A stretch of DNA of 64,000 nt from Dichelobacter nodosus. GTDB lineage: Bacteria > Pseudomonadota > Gammaproteobacteria > Cardiobacteriales > Cardiobacteriaceae. Positions within the stretch are counted from its first letter, which is position 1; each line of letters opens with the position of its first letter. The position numbers and the translations under genes are program-made. Where the stretch lies: NCBI RefSeq assembly GCF_001263335.1, contig NZ_LGVW01000028.1:93501-157500 (forward strand), written 5' to 3'. Below the pieces are notes generated by a model that was not told where the DNA came from, did no database searches, and saw nothing but the letters and a program-made list of their open reading frames with translations. Shown here in pieces: positions 53,209-64,000 of this stretch.

Positions 53209-53889
53209 TTAAGAAAGATAAACTTGCGCGTTTACTTGATGATGCTGCAAAACGCACGCCATCGGTAATTCTGCCATTTGCTTTGAAAGAATATTTTCCA
53301 ATAACGCCCGTTTTTCTAAACCTGACAATTCAACATAAATCTGCCAGGCTTGAATAATAGCGCCAAAAGTTAAAGTTAATCGCCAATGAGGTGCCGCCAC
53401 TGGAATCAGCGCAACGATTTTTGCCGTTTCACTCATCGCATTTGCAAATTGCGCACTATCGGGAAAAAGAGAGGCGGTGTGTCCATCGGTTCCCATTCCT
53501 AAAACCACGATATCGGGCACTAAAAAATGATGCGCGGCATGCACTTCTAATAACGGCAAATCCTGCAAATGTTGCTCATCAAGATAATGCACAACATTTG
53601 CCGCTGCTGCCTGATTTTGATGCAAATAACGCCGCATCAGCGCAAAATTACTCGCTTCATGAGTACACGGCACACAGCGTTCATCAACCAACATCAAAAT
53701 CACCCGCTCCCAATCAAGTACTTGCTCGGAAAGCGCGCGAAACATCTGCTTTGGCGTCGAACCGCCAGAAACGGCTAAAACTACCCGCTCTTTTTGCTGC
53801 AACAATTGCCGCAAATCAGCGGCAATTGCCAGTGCTAAACTTTGCGCGCGTTCGTCTGCCGTAGAAAAATCATGAACTACTGCCGCCAT
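53209..53889 (-). CDS. pgl: 6-phosphogluconolactonase
   Basis: DevB-type lactonase of 226 residues for the second step of the oxidative pentose phosphate pathway. It has VVLAVSGGSTPKQMFRAL, the MLVDERCVPCTHEASNFALMRRYL segment, and DIVVLGMGTDGHTASLFPDS. It follows zwf directly (the genes abut), matching sequential reactions. Confidence 0.93.
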   Translation of the reverse strand: MAAVVHDFSTADERAQSLALAIAADLRQLLQQKERVVLAVSGGSTPKQMFRALSEQVLDWERVILMLVDERCVPCTHEASNFALMRRYLHQNQAAAANVVHYLDEQHLQDLPLLEVHAAHHFLVPDIVVLGMGTDGHTASLFPDSAQFANAMSETAKIVALIPVAAPHWRLTLTFGAIIQAWQIYVELSGLEKRALLENILSKQMAELPMACVLQHHQVNAQVYLS

Positions 53890-55359
53890 TTATTCCTCTC
53901 CATACCAACGTAAACCATCGCGCGCCAACAATTCATCAGCAGCATCAGGCCCCCAAGAACCCGCAGCATAAGATTTTGGCGGTAACGGATCTTTTTCCCA
54001 CGCCTCAATAATCGGCGCCACCCAGCGCCAAGCTTCTTCCTGCTCATCGCGGCGCACGAATAACGTTTGATCGCCTTGAATCACGTCCAATAACAACCGT
54101 TCATACGCATCAGCGCGGCGCTCATTAAAATGCCGATCAAAATCCAAATCCAAAGAAACGGGTTTGAGCGTCACCGTATTTCCAGGGCATTTCGCATATA
54201 AATGAAGCCGCACGCTATCTTCCGGCTGCAAATGAATCACCAAACGATTACCGCTCATTTTATGCACAGAATTCGGATATAAATGATGCGGCACATTACG
54301 AAATTGAATTACAATTGCCGCGGAACGTTTTGCCATACGTTTTCCCGTCCGCAGAAAAAAAGGCACGCCCGCCCAACGCCAATTTTGAATTTCCGTGCGC
54401 AGCGCCACAAATGTTTCCGTTTGACTGTGTTTGGCAATATCCAATTCTTCATGAAAACCACATACCGCTTCGCCGTCGATAACGCCGCCGGCATATTGTC
54501 CGCGCACCACATCTGTGGCAACACTTTCGGCGGTAAACGGTTTTAGCGCTTGCAATACTTTTAATTTTTCATTACGCACGGCGAGCGGCGACAAAGAAGC
54601 CGGCGGTTCCATCGCAATCATGCATAACAATTGCAATAAATGGTTTTGCACCATATCGCGCAACGCGCCGATATCATCATAAAACGCACCACGCGCGCCA
54701 ACGCCAACACTTTCGGCAATCGTAATTTGCACATGATCAATCCATTCACGCCGCCATTGCGGTTCAAACAAAACGTTGGCAAAACGCATCATCAGCAAAT
54801 TTTGCACCGATTCTTTACCTTGATAATGATCAATGCGATAAATTTGCGATTCATCAAAAAACTTCGCAACCGATTGATTAATCGCCTGATTTGACGCCAA
54901 ATCTACGCCCAAAGGTTTTTCTAAAACAATGCGCGCGCGCTGATGATTGAGTCCCACCGCCGCTAAATTTAAGCAAATGTGCTCGAAAATATGCGGTGAA
55001 GTCGCCAAATAAGCAATTAAGACTTTTTCCGGCGAAAAATGAATCGCATCAGCGAGTAATCGGAAATCTTCCTGCTGAAAAGCATCGCATGAAATAAAAT
55101 TTAAACGTTGCAAAAAAGAATGAATCGCCGCTTCCGGCAACGCCGCAATTTCGGGAACAAATATTTGCAGATTTTTCTTCACCAAAGAACGGTAATCTTC
55201 GCAACTCAACGCCCGCCGCGAAATCCCCCAAATGTGACCATTTTCATGCAACGCGCCGGCATGATGCGCTTGAAATAAAGAAGGTAATAATTTGCGCATG
55301 GCTAAATCGCCGGTGCCGCCAAAAATCAATAAATCAAAAGGTTCTTGTGAACAACTCAT
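53890..55359 (-). CDS. zwf: Glucose-6-phosphate 1-dehydrogenase
   Basis: NADP-dependent enzyme of 489 residues opening the pentose phosphate pathway. It has the dinucleotide motif FGGTGDLAMRKLLPSL, the substrate motif RIDHYQGKESVQNLLMMRFAN and FFLRTGKRMAKR. E. coli Zwf has 491 residues. It would supply NADPH for the fatty-acid and glutathione genes nearby in the window. It is first in the zwf-pgl pair. Confidence 0.95.
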   Translation of the reverse strand: MSCSQEPFDLLIFGGTGDLAMRKLLPSLFQAHHAGALHENGHIWGISRRALSCEDYRSLVKKNLQIFVPEIAALPEAAIHSFLQRLNFISCDAFQQEDFRLLADAIHFSPEKVLIAYLATSPHIFEHICLNLAAVGLNHQRARIVLEKPLGVDLASNQAINQSVAKFFDESQIYRIDHYQGKESVQNLLMMRFANVLFEPQWRREWIDHVQITIAESVGVGARGAFYDDIGALRDMVQNHLLQLLCMIAMEPPASLSPLAVRNEKLKVLQALKPFTAESVATDVVRGQYAGGVIDGEAVCGFHEELDIAKHSQTETFVALRTEIQNWRWAGVPFFLRTGKRMAKRSAAIVIQFRNVPHHLYPNSVHKMSGNRLVIHLQPEDSVRLHLYAKCPGNTVTLKPVSLDLDFDRHFNERRADAYERLLLDVIQGDQTLFVRRDEQEEAWRWVAPIIEAWEKDPLPPKSYAAGSWGPDAADELLARDGLRWYGEE

Positions 55360-55390
55360 TTTTTAATCCTAAAATTCGTTATGGTTCATA

Positions 55391-55906
55391 TTAAATGACG
55401 ACGATGGCGTCTTCTAATTCGTTTCCGGCGCGATCGTTTGGATAACCGTAGTAACGGCGCAGCAATTCGGCAACGTTAAAAATCAAGCGCTCCAGCGCTT
55501 CAACATACTGTTGTTCATATAATTTTTTCACGGCTTCATCGGCTAATTGTTGCCATTTTTCCGCGCCCACGACGCCATCGATGCCAGAATCGGCAACAAT
55601 TTCCAAACGATGCTCCGCTAAATTCAAATAAATTAAAACACCGCTGCGATTTTGCGTATCCCACACGCGAAAATGCGCAAAAATTTCATATGCGCGCTCA
55701 CGAGCGGTTTGCCGCCACGCATTCATAAATGGTAATGAACGCTCGATAACCACGCGTATTTCACCGCTATGACCCGTCTCCCCCACGCGCACGGCTTTTT
55801 TTAATCCAGTGAGATTATCCGCCGTCAGCCAAGCAGATTGAAACGGGATAGTGGTTAAATACTGACCATTATGCTGCACGGAATCAGTCACCACCGCCTC
55901 CTCCAT
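55391..55906 (-). CDS. TPM-domain protein
   Basis: A protein of about 171 residues with one TPM fold (AVRVGETGHSGEIRVVIERSLP, ERAYEIFAHFRVWDTQNRSGVLIYLNLAEHRLEIVADSGID) and no signal peptide or membrane segment. TPM domains occur in envelope proteins and in plant Photosystem II repair factors; the biochemical role is unclear. The drawn ATG overlaps the ygcG end by 23 bp. A GTG a few codons later (55891-55894), preceded by GGAGGAG, may be the true start. A much longer frame upstream is the ygcG shadow. Third of three genes with lemA. Confidence 0.78.
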   Translation of the reverse strand: MEEAVVTDSVQHNGQYLTTIPFQSAWLTADNLTGLKKAVRVGETGHSGEIRVVIERSLPFMNAWRQTARERAYEIFAHFRVWDTQNRSGVLIYLNLAEHRLEIVADSGIDGVVGAEKWQQLADEAVKKLYEQQYVEALERLIFNVAELLRRYYGYPNDRAGNELEDAIVVI

Positions 55907-57086
55907 CGCCACCACCAGAGTCTCCGTCAGAATCGCCCCAACCACCGCCGGCGCCGCCACCTGCAGAATCGCCACCGCCGCCGTCATAACCGTCGCCACC
56001 AAAACCACCAAAATCACCGCGCCCAAACGAAAAACCGTTAGAATCATCTCTCCCATGACCAAAAACGATGATGGCGTTATCGTCATCTTCTTCTGTTTTC
56101 GTTCTGTGGTTTCTTTTTTCTCGAATAAAAGGAATCCAAATATAGATAAAAAGAAGCGCCCACACAAAAACACAATTCCAAAAAGGAATACCCATAAGAC
56201 CATGCACAACTAGAAAAATTATAGTTATGAGATACAAGTCGTTATCATTTGGATTCATTTCGCGGTTTTTCCTAACTCGATTATAAGAAATATTAAAAAT
56301 AATCAAAGAGATAACCAAACAAACGAAAAAAGGTAAATCAGTAAGAGAATACAGCCCCATCAAAAGCAATAAAAAAGGAAACGCTACATAAAAAGTCATG
56401 GTCTCTTGCTGTGCATCTTTCGGGAACAATGAGAAAATCCCACGAAAAAACCGAGTAAAGAGAAAAGCAGTAAATAAGAACAGAGGTAAAAAAATATGCT
56501 GTAAATTTCTTCTGATGCTATTGTCTTCTTTTTCTTTGTTTTTGGATTGCTGTTCTTTTTCGATGCCATATTGAATGTTTGCCCGAATTTCATCATCAGT
56601 AATAGTAAGCAGTTTATTTTCAATTGCCATAAAAGTACGAGCAATCCCCACGGCAAAATCGCCTTTTTCAAATTCGGGTTTAAGATACTTATTTAAAATT
56701 CTTTTTACGGTAATATCCGGCAACACGCCTTCCAAACCTTTTCCGGTGAATAAATGATAACGCTGCTCATCGCGCGCAATCAGCAAGAGCAAACCGTGAT
56801 CGCGATCTTTATCGCCAAGTTTCCAGCGGTCAAAAATCTCCATGCCATAATTAAAAACGCCCTCTCCTTCAGTGTTATCCACCAAAACAACTGCCGCCTG
56901 CATTAAATTTTTGCGGCGATAATGCCAAAATTTGGCATTTAAATCCGTTCGTTCCTCGTTAGAAAGCATTTGCGCCTGATCAATGACGGGTTCATTAAAC
57001 GTCAATTTTTCAACGGGAATTGCAAAGCTCAGCGGCAACCAAAAGAATAAAAAAAACAGCAGACAAACAAAATGATAGCGTTTCAT
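55884..57086 (-). CDS. YgcG-family TPM-domain membrane protein
   Basis: A 400-residue protein with a signal peptide (MKRYHFVCLLFFLFFWLPLSFA), a periplasmic TPM domain (about 25-165: VIDQAQMLSNEERTDLNAKF, RDHGLLLLIARDEQRYHLFTGKGLEG), four membrane helices (about 200-320), and a Gly/Asp/Ser-rich tail from about 335 (GRGDFGGFGGDGYDGGGGD). This architecture matches the YgcG family. The tail's glycine codons are repetitive and could vary in number. It follows lemA by 16 bp. Confidence 0.85.
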   Translation of the reverse strand: MKRYHFVCLLFFLFFWLPLSFAIPVEKLTFNEPVIDQAQMLSNEERTDLNAKFWHYRRKNLMQAAVVLVDNTEGEGVFNYGMEIFDRWKLGDKDRDHGLLLLIARDEQRYHLFTGKGLEGVLPDITVKRILNKYLKPEFEKGDFAVGIARTFMAIENKLLTITDDEIRANIQYGIEKEQQSKNKEKEDNSIRRNLQHIFLPLFLFTAFLFTRFFRGIFSLFPKDAQQETMTFYVAFPFLLLLMGLYSLTDLPFFVCLVISLIIFNISYNRVRKNREMNPNDNDLYLITIIFLVVHGLMGIPFWNCVFVWALLFIYIWIPFIREKRNHRTKTEEDDDNAIIVFGHGRDDSNGFSFGRGDFGGFGGDGYDGGGGDSAGGGAGGGWGDSDGDSGGGDGGGGGD

Positions 57087-57102
57087 TTCATTTCCCCTTC
57101 AT

Positions 57103-57708
57103 TTAAAACTCCACTTTGGGCGCGGTTGAAATTGCCGTTTCATTTTCAACGCTAAAATTCGGTTTGACGCTTAAGCCAAAAATTTTCGCCGTCACATTGC
57201 TTGGAAATTGGCGCACTTTGATGTTGTATTCTTGCACGGCTTTGATGTAACGCGTCCGCGCAACGGTGATGCGGTTTTCCGTGCCTTCGAGTTGCGTCAT
57301 CAAATCGCTAAAATGTTGATTAGATTTTAAATCGGGATATTGTTCTGATACGGCGATTAACCGCGATAACGCTTGTGAAAGTTCGCCTTGAGCTTGTTGA
57401 AATTGATTGAACCGTTCCGGCGTTAATTGATCGGCGGCAATATTAACCGCGCCTACTTTGCTGCGCGCTTGCGTTACTTTTACCAAAACATCTTCTTCAT
57501 GTTCGGCATATTGTTTAGCAACGGCAACCAAATTGGGCACTAAATCCGCCCGCCGTTGATATTGATTGACCACGTCTGACCAACGCGCATTGATTGCTTC
57601 ATCAAGCGCTTGCAATGCGTTATATCCGCAGCCGGATAAAGCGATTGAGAAAAAAATGATGAAGAAGTAGTGATAAATTTTATGAAATGTTTTGGCGGAT
57701 TCGTTCAT
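57103..57708 (-). CDS. lemA: LemA-family protein
   Basis: A 201-residue protein with a lipoprotein-like N-terminus (IIFFSIALSGCGYN) and the LemA helical core: YNALQALDEAINARWSDVVNQYQRRADLVPNLV, KYAEHEEDVLVKVTQARS-like, VARTRYIKAVQEYNIKVRQFPSNV. The function is unknown; relatives form phase-separating or helical-bundle envelope proteins. I use the ATG at 57708, preceded by TTGGAGC, 16 codons into the open frame. It leads the lemA-ygcG-TPM cluster, a common trio. Confidence 0.9.
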   Translation of the reverse strand: MNESAKTFHKIYHYFFIIFFSIALSGCGYNALQALDEAINARWSDVVNQYQRRADLVPNLVAVAKQYAEHEEDVLVKVTQARSKVGAVNIAADQLTPERFNQFQQAQGELSQALSRLIAVSEQYPDLKSNQHFSDLMTQLEGTENRITVARTRYIKAVQEYNIKVRQFPSNVTAKIFGLSVKPNFSVENETAISTAPKVEF

Positions 57709-57884
57709 TTTTATGCTCCAAGCAAAGGAAGGGGAAATTTGCCGGCATGTTAACACTAATCCCTTATAAATTCTTACCGCACACCGGCAAAATCACCGCT
57801 TCATCAAGTCGTCCCAAATGGGGCAGCAAAAGCATTTCCCGATTTTCGCCGGAACCCGTATAATTCCCCTTTTTTAAGGAAAAA

Positions 57885-58301
57885 ATGATGACTTTAACGC
57901 AATTTATTCAGGCAAACTGGTTTTTAGTTTTTTTACTGACGATAGTCATTATTGCTATTATTATTTGTGAAATTTTGCAGCGGAAAAAATCCGGAAAAGC
58001 GGTTTCTAATTTACTGGCTACTCAATTGATTAACGACGGCGCCATTTTGATTGATACGCGCACGGTTGAAGAATTTAAACGCGGGCATATTGCTAACGCG
58101 AAAAATGTCCCAATGGATAAATTTCAAGAATATTTACAAAATAATCCTATTAATCAACAAGATATTTTTGTTTTGTATTGCGCAACGGGATTGTCGGCAA
58201 GAAAACAAGCGCAGCTTTTAATCGAACAAGGCGCGCAACACGTTTATTTTTTAGACGCGGGCATGATGGGCTGGCGTGAAGAAAATCTGCCGATTGTTTA
58301 A
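57885..58301 (+). CDS. Membrane-anchored rhodanese (YibN-like)
   Basis: A 138-residue protein with one N-terminal helix (WFLVFLLTIVIIAIIICEIL) and a cytoplasmic rhodanese domain (about 45-138). The active-site Cys is in LYCATGLSARKQ. RTVEEFKRGHIANAKNVPM is standard for the fold. The family carries sulfur or acts as a sulfurtransferase; the partner here is unknown. It lies 40 bp before the LolC/E-type gene on the same strand. AAGGAAAAA precedes the double ATG. Confidence 0.85.
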   Translation: MMTLTQFIQANWFLVFLLTIVIIAIIICEILQRKKSGKAVSNLLATQLINDGAILIDTRTVEEFKRGHIANAKNVPMDKFQEYLQNNPINQQDIFVLYCATGLSARKQAQLLIEQGAQHVYFLDAGMMGWREENLPIV

Positions 58302-58341
58302 AGTGCGCATAAAGTAAAAATATGAATTATTTGAGTTGGTT

Positions 58342-59589
58342 ATGAATATTCTTGCACATAAAATTGGATTTCGTTATAGCTACGCCAGACGGGGTAGCCA
58401 GTTTGTTGGATTAAACGCTATTCTCGCTATTGTGGGCATTGCCATCGGAATTGCGGCGTTAATTGTGGTGCTGTCGGTGATGAACGGCGTTATGGTGCAA
58501 GTGCGCGATAAAATGTTGTCGATGACGGCGCAGGTTTCTTTGCGAAGTTATAGCGATGATCGCATGGTTCCTTTGGATTTTGACCCGAAACCCTATTTAA
58601 GCCCGATTACAAAAATTCACGCGTGGGCGCCGTATATTCAAGGGCAAGGATTAATCGGTGACGGGCAAAGTTTTCAAGGCGTTGTTTTACAAGGAATTGA
58701 TCCAACTAAAGAAGATAAAGTTTCCAGTACTTTTGCCCAACTCGATGAAGCAACGCGCGCGCGGTTGGTTGCCGGCGAGTACGGCATTATTTTAGGAAAA
58801 GGCATGGCGGAAGTGCTCGATGCACATTTGGGCGATAAAATTACGGTCATCGTTCCGCAAGTCACTGCTTCTGCGGCGGGCTTGTTGCCGCGGTTAAAAC
58901 GTTTTACGTTACTGGGCACGTTTAGCAGCGGACATTATCAATTTGATAATCAAATGGCTTGGATACATATCGCTGATGCCAGTAAATTGTTGCAACTACC
59001 TGACGGCATCAGCGGTTATCACATTCGCATTGATGATCCGATGCATGCGCCGTTAATTCGCGATCAAATTCAACCTCATTTGCCGTACGGTATTTTTGCA
59101 AGTGATTGGTCGCGCGATCAATCTTCTTACTTTAGCGCGGTGCAGACCGAAAAACATGCCATGTTTATTATTTTGTGTCTGATTGTGATTGTGGCAGCTT
59201 TTGGTTTGTTGTCATCAATGTATATGGTGGTGACCGAAAAACAACGCGATATCGCAATATTGCGCACAATGGGCATGACGCGCGCCGAAATTCGGAAGAT
59301 TTTTTTAACGCAAGGAATGGTGTTTGGCGGTCTCGGTATGATGATCGGGCTGATTTTAGGCGTTGTTCTTTCGTTAAACGTTCCCAACGTTATGAATTTA
59401 TTACGCGAGTGGACGGGATATGAATTGCCGGCAAAGATGTATTTTATTAATGAGTTACCGGCTAAAATTGATCCGGTGGTGATTATCGGCGTTAGCGTTG
59501 TCACGTTAATTTTAACTTTACTTTTTTCCGTTATTCCGGCGCAAATTGCCGCAAAAACAGAACCCGCAAGAGCGTTATCCCATGAATAA
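58342..59589 (+). CDS. LolC/LolE-type lipoprotein-release permease
   Basis: Inner-membrane protein of 415 residues in the MacB/FtsX superfamily. It has four helices: one near the N-terminus (about 25-47) and three in the last third. The periplasmic domain (about 50-260) grips lipoproteins. ISSSYMVVTEKQRDIAILRTMGMTRAEI is the coupling region (actual start SSMYMVVTEK). It works with LolD to extract outer-membrane lipoproteins. Only one such gene is beside lolD; some bacteria use a single LolF homodimer. A TTG upstream is not used in my call. Confidence 0.9.
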   Translation: MNILAHKIGFRYSYARRGSQFVGLNAILAIVGIAIGIAALIVVLSVMNGVMVQVRDKMLSMTAQVSLRSYSDDRMVPLDFDPKPYLSPITKIHAWAPYIQGQGLIGDGQSFQGVVLQGIDPTKEDKVSSTFAQLDEATRARLVAGEYGIILGKGMAEVLDAHLGDKITVIVPQVTASAAGLLPRLKRFTLLGTFSSGHYQFDNQMAWIHIADASKLLQLPDGISGYHIRIDDPMHAPLIRDQIQPHLPYGIFASDWSRDQSSYFSAVQTEKHAMFIILCLIVIVAAFGLLSSMYMVVTEKQRDIAILRTMGMTRAEIRKIFLTQGMVFGGLGMMIGLILGVVLSLNVPNVMNLLREWTGYELPAKMYFINELPAKIDPVVIIGVSVVTLILTLLFSVIPAQIAAKTEPARALSHE

Positions 59590-60280
59590 AAACGATTCAG
59601 ATAATTTTGTATTAGAAGCCGATCATCTTCATTTTGCTTATCAACAAAAAAATACGGCGCCATTAACAATTTTGCAGGACGTTTCTTTAACGTTAAAAGC
59701 TGGAGAAAGTGTTGCTATTGTTGGCGCTTCCGGTTCGGGTAAATCAACTTTGTTGCATCTTTTAGGCGGTTTGGAAACGCCACAACAAGGCGTTATTAAG
59801 CTTTGTGGGCAGAATTTTTCCAACGTAAACGATAATGTCCGCAGCAAATTGCGCAATCAACATTTGGGTTTTGTTTATCAGTTTCATCATTTGTTGGCAG
59901 AATTTAGCGCGCAAGAAAATGTTGCAATGCCGCTTAAAATTCGCGGAGTTGATGATAACGTCGCGATGAATGAGGCAAAAATTTTATTAGAGCAAGTTGG
60001 TTTAGGAGAACGTTTAACGCATAAACCGTCAGAACTTTCTGGCGGCGAGCGGCAACGCGCAGCGATTGCGCGGGCTTTGGTGCATCGCCCTAACTGTTTA
60101 CTCGCTGATGAGCCAACGGGCAATTTAGATCATGATAATGCGATAGCGGCATTTCAACTGATGCGCGAATTGATCACGCAACAACAAGGAGCAATGATTA
60201 TTGTCACTCATGACACGCATTTAGCTGCGCAAATGGATAATTGTTTTTATTTAAAACAAGGATATTTAGTACAGGCATAA
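59582..60280 (+). CDS. lolD: LolD, lipoprotein-release ATPase
   Basis: ABC ATPase of 232 residues with Walker A VGASGSGKST, signature LSGGERQR, Walker B CLLADEPTGNLD and the switch His in IIVTHDTHLA. It resembles LolD/MacB-type ATPases, and its overlap with the LolC/E-type gene makes LolD the best reading. The ATG at 59582 lies within the last codons of that gene (8-bp overlap). Confidence 0.93.
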   Translation: MNKNDSDNFVLEADHLHFAYQQKNTAPLTILQDVSLTLKAGESVAIVGASGSGKSTLLHLLGGLETPQQGVIKLCGQNFSNVNDNVRSKLRNQHLGFVYQFHHLLAEFSAQENVAMPLKIRGVDDNVAMNEAKILLEQVGLGERLTHKPSELSGGERQRAAIARALVHRPNCLLADEPTGNLDHDNAIAAFQLMRELITQQQGAMIIVTHDTHLAAQMDNCFYLKQGYLVQA

Positions 60281-60293
60281 AAAAGTCCTAAAG

Positions 60294-60320
60294 GAAACCG
60301 CCCGATGGGGCGGTTTTAAT
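60294..60320. terminator. Terminator between lolD and comEA
   Basis: Stem AACCGCCC/GGGGCGGTT with a GAT loop, then TTTTAATTT. It serves lolD and may serve convergent comEA. Confidence 0.8.
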
Positions 60321-60330
60321 TTGTGTAGTG

Positions 60331-60615
60331 TTATTTAGCAGGGATATCGGAGAGATTGGTGGGTTCATCTAACGTTAGATGTGGAGTAATTTTTGCTAAT
60401 AAAGCTTTTCCAATACCTTTAACGGAACTCAATTGTTCTAAGCTGGTGAAGTCGCCGTGTTCTTTACGATAATCAACGATGGCTTGAGCTTTAACCGTCC
60501 CAATACCTTTTAATAGTACTAATTCCTCAACGGTTGCAGTGTTGAGGTTAATTTTAGCGAGCACAGCATGCGATAAGATAAATAATAAAGTTAATAATAG
60601 GGTTTTTAAACGCAT
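60331..60615 (-). CDS. comEA: ComEA-like DNA-binding competence protein
   Basis: A 94-residue protein with a signal peptide (to about ...SHAVLA) and a tandem helix-hairpin-helix domain: KINLNTATVEELVLLKGIGTVKAQAIVDYRKEHGDF and LSSVKGIGKALLAKI. It matches short gammaproteobacterial ComEA proteins, which pull incoming DNA into the periplasm during transformation by type IV pili. AAGGAG lies 7 nt before the ATG. It sits between lolD and the rrn operon and is transcribed in the same direction as the latter. Confidence 0.87.
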   Translation of the reverse strand: MRLKTLLLTLLFILSHAVLAKINLNTATVEELVLLKGIGTVKAQAIVDYRKEHGDFTSLEQLSSVKGIGKALLAKITPHLTLDEPTNLSDIPAK

Positions 60616-60673
60616 TATGACTCCTTATTGATTCAATCGAGGAGTCATCGTAGCAAATAAAACTAAAAAGGCA

Positions 60674-60704
60674 ATAAAAAAGCCCCTGCGTTTGCAGGGG
60701 CTTT
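60674..60704 (-). terminator. rrn operon terminator
   Basis: A perfect 9-bp stem, AGCCCCTGC (60681-60689) with GCAGGGGCT (60694-60702), loop GTTT. On the minus strand it is followed by TTTTTTATT. It lies just past 5S. Confidence 0.9.
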
Positions 60705-60713
60705 GCTAAAAAA

Positions 60714-60831
60714 ACCTGATACTGTCCTACTCTCACATGAGGAGACCTCACACTACCATCGGCGATGCTGCGTTTCACTTCTGAGTTCGGCATGGATTCA
60801 GGTGGTACCACAGCTCTATGGGTATCAGGAA
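60714..60831 (-). rRNA. rrf: 5S rRNA
   Basis: The minus strand carries the 5S core CCATGCCGAACTCAGAAGTG, CGCCGATGGTAGTGTGAGGT and GAGAGTAGGACAG, with TCCTGATAC/GTATCAGG pairing the two ends (helix I). Ends are estimated to within a few bases. Confidence 0.95.
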
Positions 60832-60907
60832 AACCGGTCTATTCAATTAGGTTACAATGCAACCTCATCAACAATAAATCTTGCTAAAAAATAACTTGAG
60901 CGTTGTA

Positions 60908-63757
<2,850 letters not shown>

Positions 63758-64000
63758 ACAACCTCAAATTATCTCTTTAACAACTATAACCATCTATTCG
63801 ATGATCATCATCGTCTTATCAAGATCTTTTGCGATCGCTGTTTCTCTTGAAAACATAAGTAACAACGCTTGTTTGTTTCTCAGCTTTCTCAATTTAGTTG
63901 ATTTAAATTGAATTTCCCAGTTTTTAAAGATCGTTATCCTTAAGATAACAAACCAATGAACACTATCTCATCGACTTCCAACGCCGATAACACAATTTTC
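63758..64000 (-). other. 16S-23S spacer (partial)
   Basis: AT-rich 243-bp spacer containing no tRNA in the visible part. A BoxA-like antitermination motif GATCTTTAAAAA lies near 63918-63930 (minus strand). Next to 23S, GTTGTATGATCAAG can pair with CTTGATCATACAAC downstream of 23S (about 60901-60916), forming the RNase III processing stem. 16S lies beyond the window. Confidence 0.75.

Noticed and set aside
55907..56209. N-terminal 101 codons of the longer TPM frame
   Set aside because: They lie in another frame of ygcG, with composition derived from its Gly/Asp tail. The TPM gene starts near 55906 or a few codons later.

Overview
The window is a gammaproteobacterial chromosome segment that I assign to Dichelobacter nodosus (Cardiobacteriales), the ovine footrot pathogen. 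The main reason is a subtilisin-family protease at 3354-5159 whose residues match the acidic protease AprV2/AprB2 as I remember it. Codon 221 (gene nucleotides 661-663) is TAT, Tyr92 of the mature enzyme. That is the form reported for virulent strains; benign strains carry Arg. The pilZ and comEA homologues fit a naturally competent bacterium with type IV fimbriae. The species name rests on memory of protein families, not on a search.

Layout. 1-2688 is a 5'-truncated recB. It is followed by a Roadblock/LC7-like gene and aprV2. A 540-bp gap with an unassigned strong terminator precedes the minus-strand cluster yebC-ruvC-ruvA-ruvB-tolQ-tolR-tolA-tolB-pal-cpoB (13.5 kb down to 5.7 kb). pstS-pstC-pstA-pstB and greA follow on the plus strand, then a POT-like transporter and an SLC13-type permease in convergent orientation. 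At 23-31 kb lies an RND efflux region: a TetR repressor with a DUF945-like gene, divergent from the adaptor-pump-outer membrane factor operon, with an AcrR-like palindrome over the shared promoter. tRNA-Leu(UAA) follows as a complete transcription unit.

31-38 kb carries two uncharacterised genes with a cysteine desulfurase, then gcvT, infA, an ankyrin-repeat gene, pyk and fau. At 38-39.6 kb, ampD is followed by a Tat-exported class A beta-lactamase-like protein. 39.6-48.7 kb is one long fatty-acid, cell-wall and replication block: yceD-rpmF-plsX-fabH-fabD-fabG-acpP-fabF-mltG-tmk-holB-pilZ. Next come a TerC-family gene with a structured leader, divergent gshA/gshB, tRNA-Gly and tRNA-Cys, zwf-pgl, and a lemA-ygcG-TPM cluster. 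The last genes are a rhodanese, a LolC/E-type gene with lolD, and comEA. The right end is the 5S and 23S part of an rrn operon on the minus strand, with its 16S lying beyond the window.

Most of the window is housekeeping sequence. I see no insertion sequence, integrase, prophage or CRISPR array. The less ordinary items are the aprV2 allele, a 9-C tract inside recB, perfect 60-bp repeats in tolA, a POT transporter lacking the family's signature motif, the ampD neighbour, and several unannotated RNA structures (5.4-5.6 kb, the terC leader, the pstS-pstC hairpin, the tRNA-Gly/tRNA-Cys hairpin).
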